Position numbers and translations under genes: made by a program
Origin: Hyphomicrobiales bacterium
GTDB taxonomy: Bacteria > Pseudomonadota > Alphaproteobacteria > Rhizobiales > Xanthobacteraceae
Length of the DNA stretch: 47,412 bases
Direction of reading: 5' to 3'
Assembly: GCA_021323775.1 (NCBI GenBank)
Contig: JAJPKK010000107.1
Span: 1-47,412, forward strand
Part shown: in pieces, positions 20,510 through 29,843 of the stretch
How the letters are laid out: each line of letters begins with the position of its first letter
Numbering within the stretch: the first letter of the stretch is position 1
Notes under the pieces: generated by a model
What the model was told of the DNA's origin: nothing
Seen by the model: the letters and a program-made list of their open reading frames with translations, nothing else
Databases searched by the model: none

Positions 20510-20629
20510 ATGGGTTTGGCTATGCGCGCGTTTATCAAGCGGTTTCTCATGCATTACGGCATCTATCGCCGCTATCCGCTGCCGCGGCTGTCGGCGTTCC
20601 GAAATGCCTGGCGCAACGCCCGAGCCTGA
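20510..20629 (+). CDS. Very small basic protein (39 aa)
   Basis: ATG 20510 is preceded by GAGGGGAAG and an AT-rich promoter-like segment. The 39 residues MGLAMRAFIKRFLMHYGIYR then RYPLPRLSAFRNAWRNARA form a highly basic, aromatic, amphipathic peptide, ending at TGA 20627-20629. I know no family with certainty; it looks like the small Arg-rich peptides found singly in rhizobial genomes. It could bind RNA or membranes. Support rests on the ribosome site, the AT-rich upstream region and the composition. Confidence 0.45.
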   Translation: MGLAMRAFIKRFLMHYGIYRRYPLPRLSAFRNAWRNARA

Positions 20630-20663
20630 TCGGCAGCGGGGTGCGCAGCACGGAGCAGGCAGC

Positions 20664-20743
20664 GCGTAGGATGGGCAAAGGCGCACAAGGCCGAAAAACC
20701 CAAGCGCGGCCTCACTGCCGAGGCGCCTTTGCCCACCCTGCGC
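20664..20743. repeat. Inverted repeat, GATGGGCAAAGGCGC type
   Basis: Arms at 20664-20684 and 20723-20743 pair with few mismatches (GCGTAGGATGGGCAAAGGCGC against GCGCCTTTGCCCACCCTGCGC). A related copy is at 23376-23448, on the other side of parC. Such elements occur between genes in Bradyrhizobium relatives. Confidence 0.85.
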
Positions 20744-20927
20744 GCCGGGCGCCATTATTGCGCAGTCCCGCGTCACTCGGCGGCCGCCTGATCGCGAGCC
20801 TGGCGCGCGCCTCGCTCAAGAAGCTCGCCAACGCGGCGCAGCAAATCTTCCTCGCCACGTCGAGGATCGCCATGAAGGCGCCCATCAGCACAACGGTGAG
20901 AATCAGCCACAGCGTCGGCGTTTTCAT
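20712..20927 (-). CDS. Possible small single-helix membrane protein
   Basis: The frame from ATG 20927 encodes 71 residues. The first 20, MKTPTLWLILTVVLMGAFMA, make a convincing membrane or signal helix, followed by ILDVARKICCAALASFL. The last third runs into the inverted repeat at 20664-20743, so the original C-terminus may have been replaced. The ribosome site is weak. It is convergent with the 39-aa frame. Could be real, or a remnant. Confidence 0.35.
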   Translation of the reverse strand: MKTPTLWLILTVVLMGAFMAILDVARKICCAALASFLSEARARLAIRRPPSDAGLRNNGARRAGWAKAPRQ

Positions 20928-21098
20928 CGCGGGTCCCCGGGGCCGCCTTCGGATAATAGCGATAGGGTAAGTAATTGACCTAATGGCGCGGAGTTGGCTT
21001 TTTTATGCCTCGAGCAGCGTGGCAAAGCGGAACGGCAGTCGGCGGGCGCGGCGCGCACCGGCGGACAAGCTCGGCAGCAACGGCCTTGCCGCCTTTGG

Positions 21099-23338
21099 TC
21101 ACCCGAACTTATTCGACCGCGGGAATCCCTTCGGCGCCATTCGGCCGGCGTCGGCGCGGTTGCCGCGCCAATCAGCGAGTTCCGTCATGCTGAGGCTGAA
21201 CGCCCGCCCGGCCGAGTCGGTCCACGACAATCCGTCTGCGGCCTTGAAGGTCTTGATGTCGGACAGGCCGCCGTCCTTGTAGCGCTGGAGGCGGACGCCG
21301 CGCCCGCGCGTCATTTCCGGGACCTGGTCGAGGCCGAACAGCAGGAGTTTGCGGTTCTCGCCGATCGCCGCGACCATCTCGCCGTCGACGACGCACATGG
21401 CGCGCGCCTCGTCGGGAGGCTGGACGTTGAGGATCTGCTTGCCTTTCCGCGTCGTGGCGATGCACTCGTCCTCCGGCACCACGAAGCCCCTGCCCTCGCG
21501 GCTCGCCACCAGGAGCTTGCGGCCGCCGACGGCCGTGAATGCAGAGACGAGATCGGCTTCCTGCTCCAGATCGATGAACAGCCGCACCGGCTCGCCGTGG
21601 CCGCGTCCGCCTGGAAGCTTGCCGGCGTCGAGCGTGTAGAAGCGGCCGTTGGTTGCGAATACCAGGCACTTCGATGTGGTCTCCGCCGGAAATGCAAAGC
21701 GCAGCGCATCGTCGGCTTTGAAGGCCACCCCGGACAGGTCCGTCACGGTCCCCTTCAGGGCGCGTATCCAGCCTTTCTGCGACACCACCACGGTGACCGG
21801 CTCCCGGATCACCATCGCCTCCTCGATCGCCGCCTCGTCGTGCTCCGGCGCCTGCGCGAATGAAGCGCGGCGCTTGCCGAGCGGCGTATTGGGGCCGAAG
21901 GTGTTGCGCACCGCCTTGATCTCGTCCGCGACCTTCTTCCATTGATCCTTTTCGGATTTGAGGAGGTCTTGCAGATTTTTGCGCTCGGTGCGCAAATTCC
22001 TGTCCTCGGCCTTGATCTCCATCTCCTCGAGCTTGCGCAGGTTGCGCAGGCGCATGTTGAGGATGGCGTCAGCCTGCACGTCGCTGAGCGTGAAAGTCCG
22101 GATCAGCACGGGCTTAGGTTCGTCCTCGTTGCGGATGATCCTGATGACGCGATCGAGATTGAGGTAGGCGATGAGATAGCCGCCCAGCACTTCAAGCCGG
22201 TTCTCGATCTGCCGCAGCCGGTGATTCGTGCGCCTCAGCAGCACTTCGCGGCGGTGGTCAAGCCATGCGCGCAGCGTTTCCGCAAGGCCGACCACTTTGG
22301 GGATCTTGCCTCTCACCAGCACGTTCATGTTAAGCGGGATGCGGCTTTCAAGCTCGGTGAGCTTGAACACCGATTCCATCAGCAGTTCCGGGTCGACCGT
22401 GCGCGCCCGCGGCTCGATGACGAGGCGAATATCCTCGGCCGACTCGTCCCGCGCTTCGCCAACCAGCGGCAGCTTCTTGTCGTTGACAAGCTCGGCGAGC
22501 CTCTCGACCAGGCGCGACTTCTGCACCAGCCACGGGATCTCGGTGACGACAATCTGCCAGCCGCCGCGGCCGGTGTCCTCCCTGGTCCAGCGCGCCCGCA
22601 CGCGAAACGAGCCGCGGCCCGTGACATAGGCCTCGGCGATCGCGGCCGGATCATCGACGATCACGCCGCCCGTGGGAAAATCGGGCCCCGGCACGTACTT
22701 TAACAGATTGCGGCTCTTGGTGTTGGGATGTTCGATCAGGTGCAGCGCCGCATCGCACAGCTCGGCCACGTTATGGGGCGGTATGGCGGTCGCCATGCCG
22801 ACCGCAATGCCCTGGGAGCCATTCGCAAGCAGATTTGGAAAGGCGCCCGGCAGCACCGCCGGCTCCTCTTCGGAGCCGTCATAGGTCGGGCGGAAATCCA
22901 CCGCATCCTCGTCGATCCCCTCCATCAGGAGGCGGGCGACTTCGGTCAGGCGCGCCTCGGTGTAGCGCATTGCCGCCGGGTTATCCCCGTCGATATTGCC
23001 GAAATTGCCTGCCCGTCGATCAGCGGGTAGCGCTGGGAAAAATCCTGCGCCAATCGCACGAGCGCGTCATACACGGCCTGATCGCCGTGAGGGTGGAATT
23101 TGCCGATGACGTCGCCCACCACGCGGGCGCATTTCTTGAATGCGGCGCCGGGATCTAGCCGCAGCAGACGCATCGCATAGAGCAGCCGCCGGTGCACCGG
23201 CTTGAGGCCGTCGCGCGCATCGGGCAGCGCGCGGCCGGTGATGGTGGAGAGCGCGTATTGGAGATAGCGCTCTTCCAGCGCGTCGCGGAGCGCGATCTCC
23301 TGCACGTCGGACGGATCGGGAATCAGTGCGGCAGCCAT
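21099..23338 (-). CDS. parC: DNA topoisomerase IV subunit A, with a -1 frameshift near 23008
   Basis: ParC is the DNA-cleaving subunit that decatenates daughter chromosomes. The N-terminal frame ([17 protein letters not shown] from ATG 23338) runs through [16 protein letters not shown] and [20 protein letters not shown] to YPLIDGQ, then leaves the family pattern. The family sequence resumes in another frame as [19 protein letters not shown], which contains the catalytic Tyr. Adding one G (C on the plus strand) in the TTGCCTGCCC stretch at 23006-23013 restores [15 protein letters not shown]. The remaining 620 residues are intact, including the C-terminal beta-pinwheel repeats ([17 protein letters not shown]). 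As parC is essential, a sequencing or assembly error is likelier than a true pseudogene. Confidence 0.92.
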
Positions 23339-23375
23339 GGTGGTTCGATAGCGAATGCGACGGGCGGCGACAACC

Positions 23376-23448
23376 TTGCGGGTGGGCAAAGGCATCTGTA
23401 GGGCGCGCTTGGATTTTGTTGGCCTTGCGCGCCTTTGCTCATGCTGCG
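23376..23448. repeat. Inverted repeat, GGGTGGGCAAAGGC type (second copy)
   Basis: The arm TTGCGGGTGGGCAAAGGC (23376-23393) pairs imperfectly with GCCTTTGCTCATGCTGCG (23431-23448). It is related to 20664-20743. It lies just upstream of parC. Confidence 0.7.
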
Positions 23449-24269
23449 AAACGACTACGAAATACCAACTACGAACTACCAACTGCGCGACACCGCGCAA
23501 CTCTCCCTCGCCTCCCCCTCTCCGCCTGCGCAGCAGGGAGATGTCGGACAGCTAACGCAAAAGCTGCATGAGGTTGTGTTGACCGCCTCGTTGTCTTGCA
23601 CACCTTTCTGAATATTAATTCGCTCTCCATTCAACAGAAAGGTGGCGGAACACATCGTCGCAATCCGCGAAGTCCGGAACGGCCGCTCCAACCGGAGCGG
23701 CGGCGTGATTTGGGCATTCAAAATCGAAGACCCGCGGTCTTCTGCCGTCGAAGGCATCGAGGAGCTGTCGAATGAAGGTCGCAGCCTACCTGCATCCAGG
23801 GATCCGCAGGGCACATCATAGCCCAGTCCGATACCTCGCCGGCTCGTGCCACAGAGGCGAGCGCCGCGATGAACCGCTCGGTTGGGTTCGACGCTATCAC
23901 CTAACCTTGCCAATAGCGATCGTACAGCGAGCCGGCGACCATTTAGGCGGCCGCAATCGGCGTGCCCGGGCCGGGCCCTCCCGGACACGGGTTTTCCGAA
24001 TGGCAATCAGCCCCAGCTCCCAAATGCCAATTTGGTGCCGGGAAGCCGCCATCGACTGCGATGCTGACCGCGCCCACGCAGATGCAAAAGACCGCGCAAT
24101 GGCGGGTCGTGTCGGGTGAACCAGAGCGGAGAGCTGGCGTGAGCGCAACCATGCGAGTGCCCGCAATGAGCTGTAATTCGGCGCTGATCTGGAGGTAGTG
24201 CGGCAGTCCCTGGCATGCGCCAGCGATCTCGCGTCTTCACTCGTGTTCACTCTTGGAAACCGCGATCCA
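23449..24269. other. Non-coding or degraded stretch between parC and the polysaccharide-type gene
   Basis: About 0.8 kb without a gene I can support. A CCCCTCTCC-GCCTGCGC type palindrome sits near 23510-23545. The open frames here have no ribosome site, no hydrophobic or motif pattern and irregular composition. Base composition drifts from GC-rich to mixed toward 24200, where the lower-GC gene begins. It looks like decayed sequence at an insertion hot spot. Confidence 0.5.
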
Positions 24270-25763
24270 ATGCAACAATTTCCCGATAGACCTGATGAAC
24301 TCCCGACAATCAATCGAATCGTCTTCACGGGGGATGTCTTTAGAGTTGCGCAGGATGAGCAGGAGCCTAGCCAATTATGCAATGTCTTTTGGCTGCATAA
24401 CTTGGTTTCCTACCAGCTAGCTCAGATGACGGGAATCATTCCCGAAATCTGCTTTCGCACGCGCGACTCCAGAATTGGATATTCTCTGATAAGAAATGCC
24501 TATAAAGTACTTGGCCTTGACGCATCTGTAAATGGTTGGCGGAGCTCATTCTGGTATGAGGACGTACCTGATGATTTAGTTAAACTTTTCAGACCAGATT
24601 ATGAGAATGCATTGGTGTTCGCTTTTGAACTATCTCCCATCATGGAATGTATCTTGAATAGGCTCGCATGTTGTTGGGTTGATATCGCCGTGAGTCCGAT
24701 CAGATTTTTAGATGATCTTCTACTGTCAGTGCGCCTCTCGAGTCACTTCAAATCTGAACCACTCCTCCCCTTTGTCGTTTCAGAGAAAGATATTAAGGAC
24801 GCTGCGGATTTTGTCTCTCGGTGGTTTCGCTCAAAACGATGCGAGTCTGATCTGAAGGCAGATGATGTCGTCTTCTTTGCGCAGACGGAAGGAGATCGAA
24901 CTTTGATCACCGGGAAGGGCAACTTCTTTCCGGTAGAAGAAACCATCGCGGCCTTGGCCGAAGTTGTTGGCGAACGCAGACTTTGGATAAAGCCTCATCC
25001 TTATGCGCTTAAAAATCGCGTTATTCAACGAATTACAGAGCGTTTGGGCGGACGCCTAATTGAGGAAAACGTCTACGCGATGTTGTCTGCGGACGTCGAT
25101 ATTAACGTTGTAACAATCGCTTCCTCAGTAGGCCGTGAAGCGCCATGGTTCGGAAAAAGAACAAAGTTGTTTTATGATCGCGTCCTTTGCCGGACCGAGG
25201 AGGGGTTAACGATAGGTGATAGCTACTGCTTCTCAGATTTTTGGACAGCGCTGCTTAAGCAGATTATGCCAGTTACCTCTCTTCAGCGAGCCGGACGCCT
25301 CGATGTGCGGCATCAAGCTCTCCGACAGACCGGACTCAAACCTAACAGCCTTATATTAGAGAGCAACTCGGCTTTTGGGGGATGCCGCATGACGTCTGGG
25401 CCGGGAATGCAGCACGGTCGGCAAGGGATGTGCCCGCCGCCGACGAGATCGCGGCGGAACTTGCCGCGATGCGCAACTCGACGAGCTGGCGGCTCACGGC
25501 GCCGCTGCGCGCGCTCGCGCGCACCTATCGCGCCGCGCTCAGCGCGGAATGGGGTGTGTGGCCGGCAGCGAAACGCTTGCGTCACGCCCGTGACAGCTTT
25601 CGCTATCGCTCAACCCCTCCTACTTCCCGCCCACCGCAGCCGCAATGAAGTGATGACGCTGATCGGGCAGCGACTCGCCCCGCGGCTCATAGACGTGGCG
25701 GGCGAGAAAGAACCCCGTCAGGGCAAATGCGTCCCTAAGCTCGGCGGGCGACGGCGCCCCTGA
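24270..25763 (+). CDS. Lower-GC polysaccharide/capsule-type transferase-like protein, 3' end disturbed
   Basis: The frame starts at ATG 24270 (or GTG 24198). Up to about 25360 it is visibly less GC-rich than its surroundings, with codon use unlike the neighbours. Residues 210-310 ([37 protein letters not shown] near residue 240, then a glycine-rich [19 protein letters not shown]) resemble capsular-polysaccharide or sialyl/polysialyl-type transferases with a K-P-H-P motif. I cannot name the family. After about 25360 the frame loses sense and runs Arg/Pro-rich to 25763, overlapping recO antisense. A plausible continuation lies in the +1 frame (25346-25648). Acquisition by transfer is inferred. 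Downstream is recO, which normally adjoins parC. Confidence 0.55.
   Translation: MQQFPDRPDELPTINRIVFTGDVFRVAQDEQEPSQLCNVFWLHNLVSYQLAQMTGIIPEICFRTRDSRIGYSLIRNAYKVLGLDASVNGWRSSFWYEDVPDDLVKLFRPDYENALVFAFELSPIMECILNRLACCWVDIAVSPIRFLDDLLLSVRLSSHFKSEPLLPFVVSEKDIKDAADFVSRWFRSKRCESDLKADDVVFFAQTEGDRTLITGKGNFFPVEETIAALAEVVGERRLWIKPHPYALKNRVIQRITERLGGRLIEENVYAMLSADVDINVVTIASSVGREAPWFGKRTKLFYDRVLCRTEEGLTIGDSYCFSDFWTALLKQIMPVTSLQRAGRLDVRHQALRQTGLKPNSLILESNSAFGGCRMTSGPGMQHGRQGMCPPPTRSRRNLPRCATRRAGGSRRRCARSRAPIAPRSARNGVCGRQRNACVTPVTAFAIAQPLLLPAHRSRNEVMTLIGQRLAPRLIDVAGEKEPRQGKCVPKLGGRRRP
25346..25648 (+). pseudogene. Out-of-frame C-terminal remnant with glycosyltransferase-type tail
   Basis: In the +1 frame relative to the gene at 24270, the sequence from 25346 reads [18 protein letters not shown], then [18 protein letters not shown] and [17 protein letters not shown]. 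The [15 protein letters not shown] pattern is common at the end of rhizobial glycosyltransferases. Either a frameshift in 25346-25385 separates it from the upstream gene, or it is the end of an older gene whose front was replaced by the lower-GC insert. GC content is typical of the host here, favouring the second view. Confidence 0.5.
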
Positions 25764-26357
25764 TTGCGACTCCGGGGCGTCGGCGCCGAGAAAGGCCGGA
25801 AGCGCAAATAGCTTGTCACGCCACGGCTCGCCCGCTTCCCGCGACACCGCCCGGCCGCTCCGCGGCGATACGTAGACCAGTTCGGCGGTCCTGCCGGTGG
25901 CGGCGCAGGACCCGAGGTCGAGGCCAAAACCGAGTTCCGCCAGCAGCTCCAGCTCGAACCGGGCCACCAGCGCGGCGGCAAGCGACGGATCGCCGAGATG
26001 CGCGACGGTATGCTCAAGGAGATCGAACACCGCGGGATGCGAGTCGCGCTCGGGCAGCAACCGGCACAGCGCCGCCAGATGATTGAGGCCATAAAGGGCG
26101 TGCGCCATCGGCAGATAAGACGCTGCGCGCAGATCGAGGCCCTCGATGAGATAGTAGCCGAGGTGTTCGTCAAGCCGCGCCCGCCACATGGCGCTGACGA
26201 GATTGCCGACCTGCAACACCGGCTTCTGGCGGGTCCCGGAGCCGCCGCGCACAAGGCCGAGATGACGCCCATGCTGGCGCGTCATCAACTCGACGACGGC
26301 GCTCGTCTCGCCATGACGGCGGGCGCCAAGCACAATGCCGATATCGGCCCATTGCAC
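25620..26357 (-). CDS. recO: DNA repair protein RecO
   Basis: RecO loads RecA on SSB-coated DNA in the RecF pathway. The 245-residue protein starts with GTG at 26357 ([17 protein letters not shown]), the position matching other rhizobial RecO starts. An OB-fold N-terminus ([19 protein letters not shown]) is followed by the helical part and [20 protein letters not shown]. The usual zinc cysteines are only partly present (one Cys in GSCAATG), as in other alphaproteobacteria. Normal neighbours are parC and era, but here both sides carry insertions. Confidence 0.94.
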   Translation of the reverse strand: MQWADIGIVLGARRHGETSAVVELMTRQHGRHLGLVRGGSGTRQKPVLQVGNLVSAMWRARLDEHLGYYLIEGLDLRAASYLPMAHALYGLNHLAALCRLLPERDSHPAVFDLLEHTVAHLGDPSLAAALVARFELELLAELGFGLDLGSCAATGRTAELVYVSPRSGRAVSREAGEPWRDKLFALPAFLGADAPESQSGAPSPAELRDAFALTGFFLARHVYEPRGESLPDQRHHFIAAAVGGK

Positions 26358-26382
26358 GGGTCAGCGTCCTCGCAACAACTCA

Positions 26383-26601
26383 TCATAAATTAAACAGGAT
26401 CGATGACAGCCATAATGCTCGCAAGACTATTGCTCCTGCTATGGTCGGCTTAGCTTTTCTAGGATCACCTCTTTCACGAACACATCGGCCTAAGGCGGCC
26501 GCTATGTCGCGCTTGGAGAGGCCGTCATGGTCTTGATCGTAGAGGATGGTCTTGATCAATTCGGGAAGTGTGGTTGCTCCCATGGCCAGGTCAGGCCCCA
26601 T
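26383..26601 (-). CDS. Small unknown protein, possible partner of the DUF4160-like gene
   Basis: A 72-residue frame from ATG 26601 (another ATG is at 26583). It reads ATTLPELIKTILYDQDHDGL then SKRDIAAALGRCVRERGD and ends hydrophobic (IAGAIVLRALWLSSILFNL). The middle part looks like a helix-turn-helix. No ribosome site is clear. It lies 11 bases after the gene at 26613-27089 on the same strand and may form a pair with it. I do not recognise it. Confidence 0.4.
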   Translation of the reverse strand: MGPDLAMGATTLPELIKTILYDQDHDGLSKRDIAAALGRCVRERGDPRKAKPTIAGAIVLRALWLSSILFNL

Positions 26602-26612
26602 CGCAAACGATG

Positions 26613-27089
26613 CTAAATCGGCCTTACGCGCCGCAAAAATTCGCGCGTCGCGATCTGTCCATCCCAATAGGCGAGCAGCGCTTCGCGGTTAAGGTCGATG
26701 AATCTTTTCACCTGATCGGCCAGTTCGGAAGGTATATGCTCGCCCTTGATGTTGTAATCGTGAATTGACATTGAGGCCCCCTTACCGCCGGCAGTCAACC
26801 GGTTTGGCGGATCGACCGCGATTTTGATGCGCGGCCCGTGCCGTTCGCTGACGTAGCCCTTAGTGGACGCGAAGAGTGTATTATCGATGCCGGTGTCGGC
26901 TTTCGTCAGAGAGACCATGTCACCGGCCTCATTATCGATTTCGTCATCGGACAACATCACGATCGCCGTAGGGGCGATCGTGTAATCGAGATCCGGCAAC
27001 GTAATCACGCGGCCAGCCCGCATGTCCTCGAGAAGCCGCCGTGGGTCGGCCATGATTTCAGCAGCCGACGATGAAATCGCAATGCTCAT
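26613..27089 (-). CDS. DUF4160-like C-terminus with an unrecognised N-terminal part
   Basis: A 158-residue protein from ATG 27089. The last 65 residues (KIAVDPPNR, then SIHDYNIKGEHIPSELADQV and FIDLNREALLAYWDGQIATR) match the DUF4160 pattern, in which an N-x-x-x-L-L-x-Y-W-x-G segment is typical. The first 90 residues, with RRLLEDMRAGRVITLPDLD and an acidic SDDEIDNEAGD, are unfamiliar. DUF4160 genes often stand beside DUF2442 genes as suspected toxin-antitoxin-like pairs. A small gene follows at 26383-26601. The pair separates recO from era. Confidence 0.55.
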   Translation of the reverse strand: MSIAISSSAAEIMADPRRLLEDMRAGRVITLPDLDYTIAPTAIVMLSDDEIDNEAGDMVSLTKADTGIDNTLFASTKGYVSERHGPRIKIAVDPPNRLTAGGKGASMSIHDYNIKGEHIPSELADQVKRFIDLNREALLAYWDGQIATREFLRRVRPI

Positions 27090-27354
27090 CTCGTTTAAGC
27101 CTCTCGCCACGCCTCGCCAGACGCCTGCCATACGTGATTCAAGATGATATCACGGCGCTATCGGCGCAACATCTGCCCGACTCAGGCGCGCTCGCGGCGT
27201 CGGCCACCAGAATCGCCGTTATGGAAGCCAAAGCCCCCGCTTGCGGGGAGAGGCGCCGATCGATGTGGGCCATCCTACCACGGCACACAAACCCTCCCCA
27301 CGCTTGAGGGAGAGCGCCAACAGGGAGCCTCCGGTTCTGGCGCGTGATCGTCCG
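27090..27354. repeat. Intergenic stretch with CCCCCGCTTGCGGGG-type palindromes
   Basis: CCCCCGCTTGCGGGGAG (27234-27250) is a hairpin, and a poorer copy (TCCCCACGCTTGAGGGAG) follows near 27296-27313. The sequence before era (minus strand) is therefore built mostly of these elements. No gene is seen. Confidence 0.7.
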
Positions 27355-28311
27355 TCATTCCCGCGGGAACTCAAGTCCCATCTCGCGGTAGCGCGCCGGA
27401 TCGTCGGCCCAGCCTTCGCGCACCTTCACGAAGAGGAAAAGGTGCACCGGCTTCTCGATCAGCCGCGCGATTTCCCGGCGCGCCTCGGCGCCGATTGCCT
27501 TGATGGCCTGCCCGCCCTTGCCGAGCGCGATTTTTCGCTGGCTCTCGCGCTCAACGAAGATGGTCTGCTCGATGCGCACCGAACCGTCGCGCAACTCCTT
27601 CCACATATCGGTCTCGACCGTGGAGCGGTACGGCAGTTCCTGGTGAAGCCGCAGGTAGAGCTTCTCCCGCGTTATTTCCGCCGCCAGCGCCCGCACCGGC
27701 GCATCGGAAATCTGGTCCTCGGGATAGTGCCAGGGTCCGGGCGGCGCATGGGCGGCGAGCCAGCGCTTGACCTCTCCGACGCCGTCGCCGCTTTGCGCCG
27801 ACACCATGAAAGTCACAGCAAACGCGAAGCGTTCGTTCGCTTCGCGGGCGAGGCCGAGGAGGCTCGGCTTGGCCACAAGGTCGACCTTGTTGATGACGAG
27901 GATCTTCGTTGCGGCGACATCTCTAAGTTTCGCCCCGATGGCCACGGTTTCGTCATCGAGCCCGCGCTTCGCATCGACGATCAGCGCAACGATGTCGGCG
28001 TCATGGGCGCCGCTCCAGGCGACCGCCACCATGGCGCGGTCCAGCCGGCGGCGCGGCGCAAAGATGCCGGGCGTATCGACGAAAATGAGCTGGGCGCAGC
28101 CTTCGATCGCGATGCCGCGGATGATCGCCCGCGTGGTCTGCACCTTGGGTGTTACGATCGTCACCTTGCTGCCGACCATGGCGTTGACGAGGGTCGACTT
28201 GCCGACATTGGGAGCCCCGATGATGGCGACGAAACCGCAGCGCTCCTCCGCCTTCTCCCGCTCGCGCGGGAGAGGAGAAAGGGGCGCAGCCTCGTTGGAG
28301 GTCCCGTCCAT
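27355..28311 (-). CDS. era: GTPase Era with a repeat-derived N-terminal extension
   Basis: Era is a Ras-like GTPase with a KH domain that assists 16S rRNA maturation and 30S assembly. GTPase motifs: GAPNVGKSTL (G1), the T of QTTRAI (G2), VDTPG (G3) and NKVD (G4). The KH part contains KIALGKGGQAIKAIGAEARR. The 318-residue product has a non-family N-terminus (residues 9-24, APLSPLPREREKAEERC) coming from a palindrome at 28253-28277. ATG 28309-28311 abuts the rnc stop with no gap, so it is co-translated. Confidence 0.96.
   Translation of the reverse strand: MDGTSNEAAPLSPLPREREKAEERCGFVAIIGAPNVGKSTLVNAMVGSKVTIVTPKVQTTRAIIRGIAIEGCAQLIFVDTPGIFAPRRRLDRAMVAVAWSGAHDADIVALIVDAKRGLDDETVAIGAKLRDVAATKILVINKVDLVAKPSLLGLAREANERFAFAVTFMVSAQSGDGVGEVKRWLAAHAPPGPWHYPEDQISDAPVRALAAEITREKLYLRLHQELPYRSTVETDMWKELRDGSVRIEQTIFVERESQRKIALGKGGQAIKAIGAEARREIARLIEKPVHLFLFVKVREGWADDPARYREMGLEFPRE
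28253..28277. repeat. Palindrome within the 5' end of era
   Basis: TTCTCCCGCTCGCGCGGGAGAGGAG folds with CTCCCGC/GCGGGAG arms. It is translated as part of the Era N-terminus (LPREREKAEE). Confidence 0.8.
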
Positions 28312-29094
28312 TTAAGGAGTTGCCTCTTGAGGAGTTGCTTCCGCGCGGACGCTCTCTTGGACGTCTTGTTGGACGGCTTCCTGGACTTGCGCGACGCCCT
28401 CCTGGACGCCCTCGCGCGTGAGCATGGCGGCGGCGGCGGCCTGCTCGGCCGCGCGTTTCGACCGCCCCACGCCCTCGGCCGGGGTGAATTCGGCGAGGTC
28501 CACGGCGACCAGGAATTCCGGATCGTGGTGCGGCCCGGTGCGGGCAATTTCCCGATAGGAAGGCGTTGGCAGTCCCCGCGCCTGCGCCCATTCCTGCAGC
28601 ACCGTCTTGGGATCGCGCAGCGGGCGGGCCGGCGTGCGCAGGCGTTCGCCCCAGAGTTGTTCAACAACACCGGCTGCGGCCGCATAGCCGCCATCGAGGA
28701 ATACGGCTCCGACCAAAGCTTCGCAGACGTCGGCCAGGATCGCGGTGCGCTGGCGCCCGCCTGCATTGGCCTCGGATGCGCCGAGCCTGATGGCGGCGCC
28801 GAGATCGATCTTGCGCGCGACATCGGCGCAGGCTTCCTTGCGGACCAGGTCGGCGAGCCGGCGCGACAATTCGCCTTCGTCGGCCTTGGAGAAGGCGCGA
28901 AACAGCATGTCGGAAACGACCAGGCCGAGAACGTGGTCGCCGAGAAACTCAAGGCGCTGGTAACTCGCCGCCCGGCTCTTGCCGCTTAACGCCGAAATAT
29001 GCGTGAGCGCGCTCTCAAGCAGCGATTTGTCGGCAAACTCGTAGCCGATCCGTGTCTCCAGTTCGCGCCTGCAGGTCGCCGTTCTACGGCTCAT
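28312..29094 (-). CDS. rnc: Ribonuclease III
   Basis: RNase III cuts double-stranded RNA in rRNA and mRNA processing. ATG 29094 overlaps the lepB stop (ATGA). The catalytic segment YQRLEFLGDHVLGLVVSDM and the acidic DVCEALVGAVFLDGG are intact. The dsRNA-binding domain (KTVLQEWAQARGLPTPSY to SKRAAEQAAAAAML) follows. The C-terminus has a tail, VQEGVAQVQEAVQQDVQES plus AEATPQEATP, with imperfect heptad repetition that is not part of the usual fold. Confidence 0.96.
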   Translation of the reverse strand: MSRRTATCRRELETRIGYEFADKSLLESALTHISALSGKSRAASYQRLEFLGDHVLGLVVSDMLFRAFSKADEGELSRRLADLVRKEACADVARKIDLGAAIRLGASEANAGGRQRTAILADVCEALVGAVFLDGGYAAAAGVVEQLWGERLRTPARPLRDPKTVLQEWAQARGLPTPSYREIARTGPHHDPEFLVAVDLAEFTPAEGVGRSKRAAEQAAAAAMLTREGVQEGVAQVQEAVQQDVQESVRAEATPQEATP

Positions 29095-29843
29095 CTGACG
29101 ATCGTGAAGAGCCGGCTCCAACGCACCGACCATGGCCAACTCCAGATGTGCCAGGCGGGCTCGCCGTCGCCGATGGAGAAGAAAATGATCTGCGCCTTGC
29201 CGATGAGATTCTCGAACGGCACGTATCCCACCGCCGCAAGCACACGGCTGTCGGTGGAATTATCGCGGTTATCTCCCATCATGAAGAAATGGCCAGGAGG
29301 AACCACATATTCCTGGGTATTGTCCAGGAACCCGTTGTCCTGGAGATCAAGAGTCTCGTAGCTCACCCCGTTAGGCAAGGTTTCCCGCCAGCGCCGCACG
29401 CGCTCCGAGGTGCCGTTTTCATCATCAATGAAGTCGCTGACGCGCTCGCGCTTGACCGGAGTGCCGTTGATGTAGAGCAGTCCGTCGACCATCTTTATGT
29501 GATCGCCCGGCAAGCCGATCACGCGCTTGATGTAGTCGGTGGAATCATCCTTCGGCAGGCGGAACACGACGACATCGCCGCGCTCCGGCATCGAGCCGAA
29601 AATGCGGCCGGGAAACAGCGGCGGCGACAGCGGCAGCGAATAGTGGCTGTAACCGTAACTGTATTTCGATACGAACAGGTAATCCCCGATCAGAAGGGTC
29701 GCTTTCATCGAGCCGGAGGGGATATTGAACGGCTGGAACAGCAGGGTGCGGATCACAAGCGCGATGAGGAGGGCGTGGACTACGACCCGGCCGCCTTCCA
29801 CAAGGCCGCCCTCTTTGCGCTTTCCTTCGGTGGATACGCTCAT
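29091..29843 (-). CDS. lepB: Signal peptidase I
   Basis: LepB is the membrane serine protease that removes signal peptides from exported proteins. From ATG 29843 (250 residues; GAGAGG upstream) it has one membrane helix (VVVHALLIALVIRTLLF), the catalytic serine in IPSGSMKATLL (Ser45) and the general-base Lys in DYIKRVIGLPGDHI. Box E GDNRDNSTDSR is also present. An ATG at 29951 would add 36 charged residues; the shorter start matches relatives. It is coupled to rnc by a four-base overlap. Confidence 0.95.
   Translation of the reverse strand: MSVSTEGKRKEGGLVEGGRVVVHALLIALVIRTLLFQPFNIPSGSMKATLLIGDYLFVSKYSYGYSHYSLPLSPPLFPGRIFGSMPERGDVVVFRLPKDDSTDYIKRVIGLPGDHIKMVDGLLYINGTPVKRERVSDFIDDENGTSERVRRWRETLPNGVSYETLDLQDNGFLDNTQEYVVPPGHFFMMGDNRDNSTDSRVLAAVGYVPFENLIGKAQIIFFSIGDGEPAWHIWSWPWSVRWSRLFTIVR

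Noticed and set aside
23476-24006. A 176-codon minus-strand frame between parC and the low-GC gene
   Set aside because: No ribosome site, no domain, and it starts in a repeat; likely chance.
27241-28989. A 582-codon plus-strand open frame opposite era and rnc
   Set aside because: Era and RNase III motifs on the minus strand are complete; no domain is seen in the antisense product.
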